A DNA stretch of 64,000 nt from CBDCDJ01 sp965215355 (GTDB lineage: Bacteria > Deinococcota > Deinococci > Deinococcales > Trueperaceae). The stretch lies in NCBI GenBank assembly GCA_965215355.1, contig CBDCDJ010000007.1, positions 4,154,001 to 4,218,000 on the forward strand, read 5' to 3'. Positions 24,885 to 34,400 of the stretch are shown here, piece by piece (positions within the stretch are counted from its first letter, which is position 1; each line of letters opens with the position of its first letter). The notes under the pieces were generated by a model. The model ran no database searches. It had not been told where the DNA came from and saw only the letters and a program-made list of their open reading frames with translations. A program made the translations under genes and the position numbers.

Positions 24885-25994
24885 GTGATACGGCTCGAGG
24901 ATTTAAGCAAAACCTACGGCGAGGTTTACGCTGTCCGAGAAGTGAGCCTGAACGTCGAAGAAGGTGACCTCGTCGTCCTCATCGGCCCGTCGGGCTGCGG
25001 CAAAACGACGACGCTGAAAATGGTCAACCGCCTCATCGAGCCGAGTGCGGGCAAGGTCTACATCGGCGGGGACGACACCGCCACGCTCGACCCGCAGACG
25101 TTGCGGCGCGGCATCGGCTACGTCATCCAGAGCATCGGCCTGTTTCCGCACATGACGGTGAAGCAAAACATCCAGGTCGTGCCGGACTTGCTTCACTGGT
25201 CGAAAGCGAAGAGTGCGGCTCGAGCGGACGAGCTGCTGGAACTCATCGGGCTCGAGCCCGGCCGCTACCGCGACAGCTACCCGCGCGAACTCTCCGGCGG
25301 GCAGCAGCAGCGCGTCGGGGTGGCGCGGGCGCTCGCGGTGGACCCGCCCGTCCTGCTGATGGACGAGCCCTTCGGCGCGGTCGACCCGCTGACGCGCGAG
25401 CGGCTGCAAGACGAGTTTTTGCGCTTGCAGCGGCAACTCAAAAAAACGATTCTGATGGTCACCCACGATATCGACGAGGCCATCAAACTCGGCGACAAAA
25501 TCTGCGTGATGAACGCCGGGCGAATCGAACAGTACGACACGCCCGAAACGATGTTGAGCGAGCCCAAAACCAAGTTCGTCCGGCAGTTCGTCGGCTCGGA
25601 CCGCGCCCTGAAACGCCTCAGCCGCATAGGGGTACGCGACCTCATGGTCGAGGTTTCCATGTTGAGCGTGGACTCGAGCGCCGAGGAAGCCGCAGCCGCC
25701 CTCAAACAGTACCCGACCGTCTACATCACCCAAAACGGCAAACTCCTCGGCTGGCTCGACCGCAAGGCGTTTCGGCATGAACGCAACGTCGAGCAGGCTT
25801 ACACCCACGTCGACGTAGCAAGCTACGCCGTCACCGACGACGACGACGCGCGCGACGCCCTCTCACGGATGCTCTCGCAAGGCGTGGTGTCGCTGCCGGT
25901 GGTCTCGAGTCAAGGTGACCTGCTCGGCTGTTTGGACCTCGTCAAGGTCGTGTCGCTCACCGCGGAGACGCAGGACAGTGGGACGGAGTTGTGA
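24885..25994 (+). CDS. Glycine betaine/choline-type ABC transporter, ATPase with CBS domains
   Basis: 369 aa. Nucleotide-binding domain: Walker A GPSGCGKTT at 34-42, signature LSGGQ at 136-140, Walker B LLMDEP with D160-E161. Residues ~245-360 hold two CBS modules, which in OpuA and OpuC sense ionic strength or bind c-di-AMP; a c-di-AMP receptor gene lies 4 kb downstream. GTG start, GAGG just upstream, 1 nt after the permease stop. The TGA overlaps the next permease's GTG. Confidence 0.93.
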   Translation: MIRLEDLSKTYGEVYAVREVSLNVEEGDLVVLIGPSGCGKTTTLKMVNRLIEPSAGKVYIGGDDTATLDPQTLRRGIGYVIQSIGLFPHMTVKQNIQVVPDLLHWSKAKSAARADELLELIGLEPGRYRDSYPRELSGGQQQRVGVARALAVDPPVLLMDEPFGAVDPLTRERLQDEFLRLQRQLKKTILMVTHDIDEAIKLGDKICVMNAGRIEQYDTPETMLSEPKTKFVRQFVGSDRALKRLSRIGVRDLMVEVSMLSVDSSAEEAAAALKQYPTVYITQNGKLLGWLDRKAFRHERNVEQAYTHVDVASYAVTDDDDARDALSRMLSQGVVSLPVVSSQGDLLGCLDLVKVVSLTAETQDSGTEL

Positions 25995-26782
25995 CGGCGA
26001 CAGCGCAAAAAACAAAAGCGCGGGCGTCGAGAAACCCCTGGCTCGGCTTTGGGCTCGCCGTTTTACTGTTTGCCGCGTTGCTGTTCCTGTTGTCTCAACA
26101 AACCTTGTGGGCGACGTTTTTGCGCGCGCTCTTTCCCGAGCAGCGCACCGTGATGTTCGAGCGCGCGACGCTGTTCGCCCTGACCCTCCAACACCTCGTC
26201 ATCGTGGGCGTCTCGGTTGGGATTATCCTCGCCATCGGCCTACCCCTGGGCGTGTGGCTCACCCGGCCGAGCGGGCGGGCGTTTTTGCCGCTGGCCTCGA
26301 ACCTCCTCTCGGTCGGGCAGACCTTTCCGCCGATTGCGGTGCTCGCGCTGGCGCTGCCCTTTTTCGGTTTCGGACTCCAACCGACCCTCATCGCGCTCGT
26401 GGCTTACGGGCTGCTGCCGGTCACACGCAACACGATTGCCGGGCTCGAGGCCGTCCCTGCGACCCTGAAAGAAGCGGCTCGAGGCATGGGCATGGGGCCG
26501 TGGACGATGCTGCGCAAGCTCGAGCTGCCCCTGGCAACCCGCGTCATCTTGGCGGGCGTCCGCATCAGCGTCGTCTACACCATCGGCACGGCGACGGTCG
26601 CGCCGATTATCGGGGCGGGGGGTTTGGGCGTGCCGATTATCGCCGGTTTGGCGGTGCGGAATTTGGCGCTTGTTTTAGAGGGCGCGTTGCCGGTCGCGCT
26701 GCTGGCGCTGGTGGTGGACTTCGCCCTGAGCCGTTTGGAAGTTGCGTTGACGCCGCGGGGGTTGGTGGAGGAGGGGTCTTAG
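25991..26782 (+). CDS. Glycine betaine/choline-type ABC transporter, second permease
   Basis: 263 aa, six or so helices, with the EAA loop LKEAARGMGMGPWTMLRKLELPLA and the IGAGGLGVPI segment of the family. Start and ATPase stop overlap as GTGA, so the two are coupled. It would pair with the 475-aa permease as a heterodimer, as in the OpuCB-OpuCD or OsmW-OsmY arrangement. Confidence 0.92.
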   Translation: MTATAQKTKARASRNPWLGFGLAVLLFAALLFLLSQQTLWATFLRALFPEQRTVMFERATLFALTLQHLVIVGVSVGIILAIGLPLGVWLTRPSGRAFLPLASNLLSVGQTFPPIAVLALALPFFGFGLQPTLIALVAYGLLPVTRNTIAGLEAVPATLKEAARGMGMGPWTMLRKLELPLATRVILAGVRISVVYTIGTATVAPIIGAGGLGVPIIAGLAVRNLALVLEGALPVALLALVVDFALSRLEVALTPRGLVEEGS

Positions 26783-26846
26783 GACAAGGCTCAGGGATGA
26801 AGTTTTTAAAACGTTGAACTTTGCTGACAATGAAGTCATGTTGGTT

Positions 26847-27380
26847 TTAAACGCGACCCTCGAGACAAGCCAGCCAGTTCTGCTTATCTTGCCGAATGTT
26901 CGACAGCCTTCTAGCGCGTTCGGCTTTTCCAAGCGCGAGTGCCCAAGCCCACGTCTCGCGGTAGCTCGCTCGCAAACCGGACTCCCACGTGATGATTTCA
27001 TTCGCTGTCTCGAGCTTGAACAACTCCACATAGGCGTCGTATAGAAAAAGGTTGAGTAAGCGGCGTGTATCACGGTGAAAATCGTCACCGCGCTCAGCTA
27101 CGATATCGTTATCTACCAAAAGACGATGACCCAGCTCATGAACGAGCATTGCTGCTTTAATAGTTTCTGGGTAGCTCGCTCTCAGCATGAGTGGGTGAGA
27201 ACGACTGATGCCCTCATGGACAGTGGCAGTGATGGAGGCTGTTACAAATAGAAGCTGTGTCAAACGTTCAAAAACCTCGAAAATGTTGAACTGCAACCTT
27301 TGCCAAATAACCTCATATTCCCCAACTGCCTTTTGAAGCGAGGCGTCCTCGAGTTGGGGAGAGAATTCAAGCGTGAGCAA
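26847..27380 (-). CDS. Uncharacterised HELGH (zincin-like) protein in a lower-GC patch
   Basis: 177 aa with no signal peptide or clear membrane helix. The only clear motif is HELGH at residues 81-85 (HExxH, a zinc-metalloprotease signature). D115, E119 or H102 downstream could supply a third ligand. The TTG start has AGGTGA just upstream, and a perfect TATAAT lies at 27410-27405. Base composition is near 50% GC against about 66% around it, which suggests recent acquisition. I do not recognise the family; the motif alone does not prove proteolysis. Confidence 0.6.
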   Translation of the reverse strand: MLTLEFSPQLEDASLQKAVGEYEVIWQRLQFNIFEVFERLTQLLFVTASITATVHEGISRSHPLMLRASYPETIKAAMLVHELGHRLLVDNDIVAERGDDFHRDTRRLLNLFLYDAYVELFKLETANEIITWESGLRASYRETWAWALALGKAERARRLSNIRQDKQNWLACLEGRV

Positions 27381-27404
27381 AAAATCACCTAGTGTCTAAC
27401 TATC

Positions 27405-27410
27405 ATTATA
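27405..27410 (-). promoter_or_regulatory. -10 box of the HELGH gene
   Basis: Minus-strand TATAAT, an exact consensus, lies 25 nt before the TTG start. TTGTTG lies 15 nt further upstream as a weak -35. Confidence 0.5.
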
Positions 27411-27540
27411 GGCACAGGCGACCATCAACAACCAACTCGAGCGGTTACCCAAATCCTTTAAGCCGTCTTTTGCAACCTTTGCCGCAGCAGGCTCGAGGCC
27501 AAAGGAACTGGACAAACGGCTACAGCCCACCAAAAAACGT

Positions 27541-27546
27541 TACCCT
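27541..27546 (+). promoter_or_regulatory. -10 box of a leaderless promoter (SPOUT methyltransferase)
   Basis: TACCCT ends exactly 6 nt before the ATG at 27553. Confidence 0.5.
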
Positions 27547-27552
27547 TAACCT

Positions 27553-28293
27553 ATGACCGACGCCCCCCAAACCCTCGAGGGCCGGGTTTCGATTCGCGCC
27601 TGCCTCGTCAGCGGTAGCCGTGAGGTGTTCGAGATTCTGTTGCAGCGGAGCAAGGGCGCAAAGTTGGCGGCGCTCGAGAAGCGCGCCAAGGAAAAGCGCG
27701 TCCCGCTGCGCTACGTGTCCGCGGACGAGCTGGCGCGCCACACCTCCGGCAGCACACACGGCGGCGCGGTCGCGCTGGTGGGGCCGCGGCGTTTTATGCC
27801 GTTGGAAGCTTTGGGCCAGGGTCCGCAGGCCGCTTTTTTAGCCATGCTCGACGGGGTGGAAGACCCCTACAACTTCGGCCAGGCCGTGCGCGCACTCCAC
27901 GCGGCGGGGGCGCACGGTTTGGTGGTGCGCCCCCGCAACTGGACGACGGCCGCCGCGACGGTGGCGCGCGCCTCGGCGGGCGCGTCGGAGTTTTTGCCGA
28001 TGGCGGTGGCGACTTCGGACGAGGCCTTGGTGGCGGTCATGAAAGCTCGGGGTGTCCGCATCGTCTGTACCGACCTGGGCGCCGAGACCGTCTCGCTTTA
28101 CGAAGCGGACCTGACCACGCCGCTGCTCGTCGTCGTCGGCGGCGAAAAACGCGGGGTCAGCCGCACGCTGCTGGACAGCGCCGCTATAGTGGTGCAGGTT
28201 CCCTACGGTCGCAACTTCAAACAGGCCTTGGGCACGACGCCCGCCGCCTCGGTCATCGCCTTCGAGGTGTTGCGGCAGCGGCGCTACGGCTAG
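27553..28293 (+). CDS. TrmH/SpoU-family (SPOUT) RNA methyltransferase
   Basis: 246 aa. N-terminal substrate-binding part (~1-85), then the knotted SPOUT domain: motif 1 DGVEDPYNFGQAVRAL and motif 2 GGEKRGVS. Motif 3 usually reads SLNVSVA, but here it is FKQALGTTPAAS, missing the canonical Asn-Val-Ser. The family 2'-O-methylates tRNA or rRNA using AdoMet. The altered motif 3 might change RNA target or activity. Leaderless start. TAGACT at 28291-28296 overlaps its stop codon and may start the next gene. Confidence 0.85.
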   Translation: MTDAPQTLEGRVSIRACLVSGSREVFEILLQRSKGAKLAALEKRAKEKRVPLRYVSADELARHTSGSTHGGAVALVGPRRFMPLEALGQGPQAAFLAMLDGVEDPYNFGQAVRALHAAGAHGLVVRPRNWTTAAATVARASAGASEFLPMAVATSDEALVAVMKARGVRIVCTDLGAETVSLYEADLTTPLLVVVGGEKRGVSRTLLDSAAIVVQVPYGRNFKQALGTTPAASVIAFEVLRQRRYG

Positions 28294-28314
28294 ACTGTTG
28301 GCGCGGAGGCTCTT

Positions 28315-29919
28315 GTGACAAAAGCGGACCTGATCATCACCCACGCGCGCGTGTTCACGCTCGACCCGGAGAACCCTACGGCGGAGGCCGTCGCGGTCAC
28401 GGGCGACCGGATTGCGTTTGTCGGCAGGGAGGCCGACGCGCTTCAACTGCGCGGCCCGAACACGCTTGTGTTTGGCGGCGGCGGCAAAACGCTGCTGCCC
28501 GGCATCGTCGACGCGCACTTTCACTTGCTGTGGGGCTCGTTGCGGCTGGACGATATAGCGCTTACCGGCGTGCGCGGCCTCGGCGGGTTGAAAGACGCCG
28601 TCGACACTTACCGAGCGGCAAACCCCGATAAAACTTGGCTGCGCGGCTCCGGCCTCAGCTACGACGTGTTGCCGAACGAACGCCTGACCCGGCAGCACTT
28701 AGACGCCCTCGAGCCGAACCTTCCCTTAGTCCTCACCTGTTTCGACTTTCACACGGTCTGGTGCAACACCCCGGCCTTACGAGCGGCCGGAATCCTGCAC
28801 GGCGCGAACCCCGTCGGCAACGCCGAAGTCGTCCTCGGCGACGACGGCACGGCGACCGGCGAGCTGCGCGAGTTCGAGGCGATGCACCTCGTTTACGACC
28901 TCATGCCCAAACCGAGTGCGGCGGAGAAGATGCGGCTGCTCGAGCGGGGCCTCAAACTCGCCCACGCTTGCGGCATCACCAGCGTGCACAACATGAACGG
29001 CGATGCGGACGAGTTCGCGCTCTACCGCCGGCTCGACGAGCGCGGCGCGCTGAGTTTGCGCGTGTATGTGCCGTACCGGCTGAACCCGCACGAGTCGGTC
29101 GAGGGAGCCGTAAACGAGGCGGTCGCGCTGCGCGACGCTTACCGCAGCGACTTTTTGCGGGTGGGTATGTTGAAACTGTTTATGGACGGGGTGGTCGAGT
29201 CGTTCACGGCCTACTTGACAGAGCCCTACGCCGACCTGGCTTCGACGGGCGAGGCGATTTTCAGCGCCGAACACTTCAACGAGGTGGCGCTGCGCGCCGA
29301 CGCGGCGGGCTTGCAAATCGCCGTCCACGCCGTCGGCGACGCGGCGGTGCGGCGCACCCTGGACGGCTACGGGCGGGCCCGGCGCACGAACGGCCCGCGC
29401 GACAGCCGCCACCGCGTCGAGCACGTCGAGCTGTTGCATCCCAAAGACGTCGGCCGCTTCGCCGAGCTGGGCGTCGTCGCCAGTCTGCAGCCCTACCACT
29501 GCACCCGGCCCGAATTGGGCTACCTACCCTCGTGGCTGCGCCACGTTCCGCAAGCGCGCTACGGCGACAGCTTTCCCTGGCAAAGTTTACGCGCCGCTAA
29601 CGCGCACCTCGCTTTCGGCAGCGACTGGCCGGTGGTGAGCATGAACCCCTTTTTGGGTTTCGACGCGGCCGTCAACCGGCAACCCTGGGCGGACACCCTG
29701 GCGAGCGAGGCGCAGACCTTGGAGCAAACCTTGGCCGGCTACACTCGAGACGCCGCCTACGCCGAGTTTAGGGAACACGAAAAAGGCACGTTGAGAGCGG
29801 GCCTGCTCGCCGACCTGGTGCTGCTTTCAGACGACGTTTTCGCCCTGCCCCCCGAAGACCTGGCCCAGCTCAGCGCCGAGCTGACCGTCTGCGGGGGTAA
29901 CATAGTGCATCAGTCTTAA
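28315..29919 (+). CDS. Amidohydrolase family 3 (YtcJ-like) metal-dependent hydrolase
   Basis: 534 aa. Amidohydrolase landmarks in order: HFHLLWG (HxH metal motif in VDAHFHL), AVHAVGDAAV, HRVEHVEL and FGSDWPV (the final metal-site Asp). No signal peptide. The family hydrolyses amides or related bonds in diverse small molecules; the substrate is unknown. GGAGG (28305-28309) stands 5 nt before the GTG. A DarA-type c-di-AMP receptor follows 28 nt after the stop, likely co-transcribed. Confidence 0.88.
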   Translation: MTKADLIITHARVFTLDPENPTAEAVAVTGDRIAFVGREADALQLRGPNTLVFGGGGKTLLPGIVDAHFHLLWGSLRLDDIALTGVRGLGGLKDAVDTYRAANPDKTWLRGSGLSYDVLPNERLTRQHLDALEPNLPLVLTCFDFHTVWCNTPALRAAGILHGANPVGNAEVVLGDDGTATGELREFEAMHLVYDLMPKPSAAEKMRLLERGLKLAHACGITSVHNMNGDADEFALYRRLDERGALSLRVYVPYRLNPHESVEGAVNEAVALRDAYRSDFLRVGMLKLFMDGVVESFTAYLTEPYADLASTGEAIFSAEHFNEVALRADAAGLQIAVHAVGDAAVRRTLDGYGRARRTNGPRDSRHRVEHVELLHPKDVGRFAELGVVASLQPYHCTRPELGYLPSWLRHVPQARYGDSFPWQSLRAANAHLAFGSDWPVVSMNPFLGFDAAVNRQPWADTLASEAQTLEQTLAGYTRDAAYAEFREHEKGTLRAGLLADLVLLSDDVFALPPEDLAQLSAELTVCGGNIVHQS

Positions 29920-29947
29920 ATCTGAACAGCAGTGTGAGGAGGTAACC

Positions 29948-30274
29948 GTGAAACTCGTCGTCGCCATCGTTCAGGACAACGACGCCGCTAAGCTGCGGCA
30001 AGAACTGACCCGCCAAGGGTTCAAGTCGACGAAGTTGGCTTCCACGGGCGGCTTTTTGCGCGAGGGCAACACGACGTTTCTCATCGGGGTGGAGGACGAG
30101 GCGGTCTGGCACGTCAAGGCGCTCATCCACAAAGTTTGTAAGGAGCGCACCAAGCTCGCGCCGTCGAACCCGTACTTTAACGGCGGCGAGAGCGTGTACG
30201 CGGAGCCGGTCAAGGTGAAAGTCGGCGGGGCCGTGGTGTTCGTGCTGGCTTTGGACGAGATGGCGCGGCTTTAG
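29948..30274 (+). CDS. Cyclic-di-AMP receptor (DarA/PstA, PF06153 family)
   Basis: 108 aa. PII-like fold: MKLVVAIVQDNDAAKL, the STGGFLREGNTTFLIGV loop that contacts the ligand, and a final GGAVVFVLALDEM strand. Length equals that of DarA. The family binds c-di-AMP as a trimer; output targets are mostly unknown. GAGGAGG (29936-29942) is 5 nt before the GTG. The nearby CBS-ATPase of the betaine importer is a plausible co-target of c-di-AMP. Confidence 0.92.
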   Translation: MKLVVAIVQDNDAAKLRQELTRQGFKSTKLASTGGFLREGNTTFLIGVEDEAVWHVKALIHKVCKERTKLAPSNPYFNGGESVYAEPVKVKVGGAVVFVLALDEMARL

Positions 30275-30795
30275 GCGGGTCCGAAATCACGGGATTTCGG
30301 CGGCAACACCAGGTCCATCAGGTACTCGTCGTAAAACCGACCTCCGTTGGAGAACGCTTCGCGCTCCGTCCCGTAGATGCTGAACCCGAACGACTTGTAG
30401 AGTCGAACGGCGGCGCTTTGGCCCGTGACGACAGTAAGGTGGAGCCTGCGCAAACCCAAAGCTCGAGCCCGACCCAAAACCTCACCTAAGAGCGTCCGCG
30501 CGACACCTCGCCCCCGAAAATCCGGGGTGACATAGAGACCCGCGATCAAGCCGCAGTGCTTTTCGTTCTCTTTAAAACGTGCAAAGCGAATGGTCCCGAC
30601 GAGTTGAGCGTCCGCAAAAGCCCCGAGGATATAGCCGTCCTCGGAGGGTTGGAGGCGTAAAGCCAGCTTCTCAACCGAAAGTTTTTCTTCCTTGCCGAGC
30701 GGCGTGCCGAACGCGGGCGGTTGCTCGCGTAGAGCTGCCAAACGGAGGGTTCGGTAGGCGGTCACGTCGGCGGGCGTCAGGGTTCTTAGCTGCAT
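30271..30795 (-). CDS. GNAT-family N-acetyltransferase
   Basis: 174 aa from the ATG at 30795. Clear GNAT motif A: LYVTPDFRGRGVARTLLGEVL (the RGRGVA loop binds acetyl-CoA) and the C-terminal AVRLYKSFGFSIYG. The substrate is unknown. A GTG seven codons upstream (30816) is the alternative start. The stop overlaps the convergent c-di-AMP receptor's stop region; CCGAAATC/GATTTCGG (30281-30300) can form a hairpin between the two gene ends. Confidence 0.87.
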   Translation of the reverse strand: MQLRTLTPADVTAYRTLRLAALREQPPAFGTPLGKEEKLSVEKLALRLQPSEDGYILGAFADAQLVGTIRFARFKENEKHCGLIAGLYVTPDFRGRGVARTLLGEVLGRARALGLRRLHLTVVTGQSAAVRLYKSFGFSIYGTEREAFSNGGRFYDEYLMDLVLPPKSRDFGPA

Positions 30796-30844
30796 GTCGT
30801 TGCAAAAGCGTAGCACGTGCCGCCGTCCAGCTGAGCGGGGCGGG

Positions 30845-31456
30845 TCAGCCGGTCAGAAGCAGCAGCAACCCCGTGCAAACCAGTACGCCCCCGGCCACCC
30901 GCTCGAGCCTGCGCCGGGCCGCGTCGTTTTCAAAAAACCGCTTGGCCCGCTCTGCCAGGTAAGCGTAAACCGTTTTGACACCGCCCACCACCGTCACGGC
31001 GACGAGCGTGATGAGAAGAGTGTCGCCGAGGAACACGCTCGACATGTCCACGAACGCGGGCAGCAAACCCATGTAAAACAAGATGGCTTTCGGGTCGCCC
31101 AGGGTGAGAAGCAGACCGGCAAAAAAGCTCGAGGTTTCCTCGCCCTTTGTGCTCCTCGGCGCGTCGGTAGCTTTCGGCTGCGGCTTGAAAGCGGACAGGC
31201 CCATAAAAATCAGGTAGGCTCCGCAAGCGTACTTGACCAGGGCGAACAGGGCGGCGTACGAAGCCAGCTCGGTAAGGCCGTAGACCGCCAGCACAATGAA
31301 CACCACATCGGCGACGACGATGCCGCCGACCATCCACAGACTCTGTTTAAAACCCGCCGTCAGCGACCTCGAGACGACGGCGACGTCGCTCGGGCCGGGG
31401 GTGACGGCGAGGACGAGCAGCGTGCCGAACAGCGCGGCGAAGCTAGCAAAGCTCAA
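30845..31456 (-). CDS. LysE/RhtB-family amino-acid exporter
   Basis: 203 aa with six predicted helices. Conserved LysE/RhtB traits: AVTPGPSDVAVVSRSLTAG near the N-terminus and LTLGDPKAILFYMGLLPAF mid-protein. The family exports lysine, homoserine, threonine or their analogues. The TTG start at 31456 comes 6 nt after the tamB stop codon, so it is probably the last gene of the tamB operon. The functional link with tamB is not obvious. Confidence 0.87.
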   Translation of the reverse strand: MSFASFAALFGTLLVLAVTPGPSDVAVVSRSLTAGFKQSLWMVGGIVVADVVFIVLAVYGLTELASYAALFALVKYACGAYLIFMGLSAFKPQPKATDAPRSTKGEETSSFFAGLLLTLGDPKAILFYMGLLPAFVDMSSVFLGDTLLITLVAVTVVGGVKTVYAYLAERAKRFFENDAARRRLERVAGGVLVCTGLLLLLTG

Positions 31457-31462
31457 GGCAAC

Positions 31463-34400
31463 CTACCAGCGCAAACTCACCCCGAAACGCACGCCCTGTT
31501 TGGCGGTCGAGAGGTCCAGGCCCGTCTCGAGCCGCACCAGCGGTGAAAAGGCGTAGCCGAGGTTGAGGCCGATTTCGGGCAGGGGCTCGAGCGACGCGTC
31601 CCGGTAAAGGTCGAGGCGGCCGGCAAGACTGAATTCCAGAGCGCCCAAGGTGTAGCGCACGTCGAACTGGTTGCGCAGCGACACGTCGGCGTCGAGGTTC
31701 AAGCTGCCGATTTCGTAGCTGGCGAAAACCTCGTCGCTCAGGTAGCCGCCCAAGCGCAACGACACGCCGAAGTCGTCGTCGCCGGTCAGCAGCGAGCCCA
31801 GCGGCGTGGTGCGAATCTCGAGCAAGTCCAGGCCGAGCGCGTCGCCCAGGCCGCGCTGCAACTCGGACAAGATGAGAAAGTCGACCGCCGTGTCGAGCGC
31901 GCCCTGGGCGAGCGAGCCCACCACGTTGCCCTGGGCGAATTCGGGCGACTCGAGCCTGCCCAGGGTCAGCAGCGAGAACAGTTCGGGCTCGCTCAGGGGC
32001 CGCGTGCCGGGCGCGCCGCTGAGTTCTATGACGGCGTCGCTGCTCAAACTCGGGGTGACGTCGACCTTGACGGGGTTCGGTCCGTCCGGGTTGGCGGCCA
32101 CGCCGCCCGTGAGGCTGAGCGTGACGTCGAAGGTGCCGCCCTGCGGCTCGACGAAGTCGATGTCGGCGAGGCCGCTCAGCACCTGCTGTTTGTCGAACTC
32201 GGTGGTCGCCGCGATGTCCAGGGTGGGGTAGAGGCCTTGGGCGGGCTCGAACGCCGCGAGCGCTCGGTTAAGCGCGAAGTCCCGCCCGGCAAAGCGCACC
32301 GTGCCCCGCAAGCCCCGAACCGAGCCGTTCAGGGTGGGTCGAGCGGCGGTGCCGCCCAGCACCAGGTCGACGTCGCCGAGTTCGCCGGAACCGAAGTTTT
32401 CCGAAAAGCTGATTTGCTGCGGCGCTTTAACGCTCAGGTCGTCGAAACTGAGCCGCGCCAAAAAGGGGCTGCGCCCGCCCGGCGTCTCGGTGCTCGAGAC
32501 CTCCCGGTTTGACACGGGACTGTCTGGGACAGCGCTGGTCTCGGCGGCATCGTTTGTGATGTTGTTTGAAGCGGCATCGCCCAAAGCGCCACTGTCCAAA
32601 GCGCCACTGTCCAAAGCGCCACTGTCCACAGCGGCATCGTCCACAGCGGCATTGCTCACAGCGGCGTCTGGGGCCTGGGGGTCCGTCGGTGCAGCTTTAC
32701 GGCTTTCTAAGTCGAGCGCGGCTTGCCGCACGAACAGCGAGCCCGCCAGGTGAAAGCGGTCGTCCCGGAAAAAGTTCAGGTCCGCGTCGGTGACGCTCGA
32801 GGCCAGGAAGTAGCGCGGTGCGCGCAGGTTTAAGGCTTGGCCGGTCAAGCGCAGGTCGAGCGGGCTCAGGGTGCCAGCCAGCTCGAAGGGGTTGCCGAGC
32901 ACGCCGGTCGTGGCAAGCCGCCACGGCTCGCCGGGCCGCACGCTGACCGTGCCCGCGACGTTTTGCAGGGTGCCCAGGACCGGCACCTCGGGGTCGCCCT
33001 GAAAACGCAAACTGAGGTCGAAGCGGCGCGGCGCGGCCAGCTCGACCTGCCCGCCGCCGTCGAAGGCGAGGCTGCCGGTCAGCGGCGCGACCCCGTCCAG
33101 GCGGCCCGAAGTGACGAAGTCGCTGTCTTGCACGGTGAGCGTGGTGTCGTTCAGGCGGTAAGCCGAACCGCCCAACCTTATCTCCAACTCGGGGCTGTCG
33201 GCCCGCACCACCGGGTTGACGAGGCTGCCGCCGGTGACGAGGCGCAGGCTGCCGAACGCGCCCACTTGCAGACCGGCCAACGGCGGCACGAGCCGCAGCA
33301 GCGGGCCGAAGTCGGCGTCTTGGGCGTCGAAGCGCAAGTTGAGGAGGTCGCGCGACGCGACGCCGCTCGCCTGCCAACGGCCGACGCCCTCGAACGACGC
33401 TCTCTCGACGCTCAGCGCGCCGTTCTCGAGTTCGAAACTGAGGTCGCCTTCGGTCACGACGCCGCCCTCGGCCAACACGAAGCGCTCGCTCGAGAAGCGC
33501 ACGTAGCTTTTCGCCAACACGCCCCCGGGAACCTCGAAACGCAGCGCGCCGCTGAGACTCGCGCTCACCTCGCGCGGCCCGGCTGCAGCCGCGACGGCCT
33601 GGTGGAGCGGAAAGTCCACGAACCTCACCAGGCCGGCCACGGTGCCCCCGGCGCGGCTCAGCGCAAAGGTGCTGCGTCCCAGTTCGCCTTCCGCCTCGAC
33701 CCGGCCGAGCGCGCCGCCGAGCGTCACCGTCAACGGCAACACGTCGCCCGTCACCGTGACCGGTGCGCTCAGCCGCCCCGACACCGCGCCCTCTCGCAGC
33801 GCCGCCTCGCCGGTCAGCGGCGCGTCCACGAAGGGCAGAACTCGAGCCACCCAGGGCACGTTTTTCGGGTCGAAGTTCTCAAAGCTCGCGGTGAGGTTTT
33901 GCGCCGCCGACCCTCGGGGCACGTAGCGGCTCGGCACCACGCTCGCCCAGCCGAGGCTGCCGCTTAAGTCGAGGTTGCCGTCGCCCAAAGCTAGGTCGGC
34001 CTCGCCGGAGAGCGCCGCGGGCGTAAGGGTCAGCGCGGCGTCTACGCGTGCGTCGCCCAGCGCCGGACCCGAAAAAAGGGGGAAGTCCGTAAAGCTCACG
34101 CTGCCGTTCGGGCCGAGCGCGCCGTCGTAGGTGAGCCGAGCCTGAGCCCGCCCCGTGGGCAAGTCGAGCGCGGCGTCCAAAGTACCGTCGCGGGTGGCGA
34201 AACTGTAGCGGGCGTCCAAACGGCTGCCGTCCCCGGCGGCGCTCACGCTCACAACGTCGTCCGCCAGGGTGGTTTCGAACGCGAGGTTCGTCAGTGCCGC
34301 CGACCAGGGCAGCGTCGCCGCCGCGGCGGCGTCGCCCTGCCAGCGGCCGCTCAGCCGGCTCGCTCCCGGGGCGAGCGTGCCGGTGAGCGAGACGCTGCCG

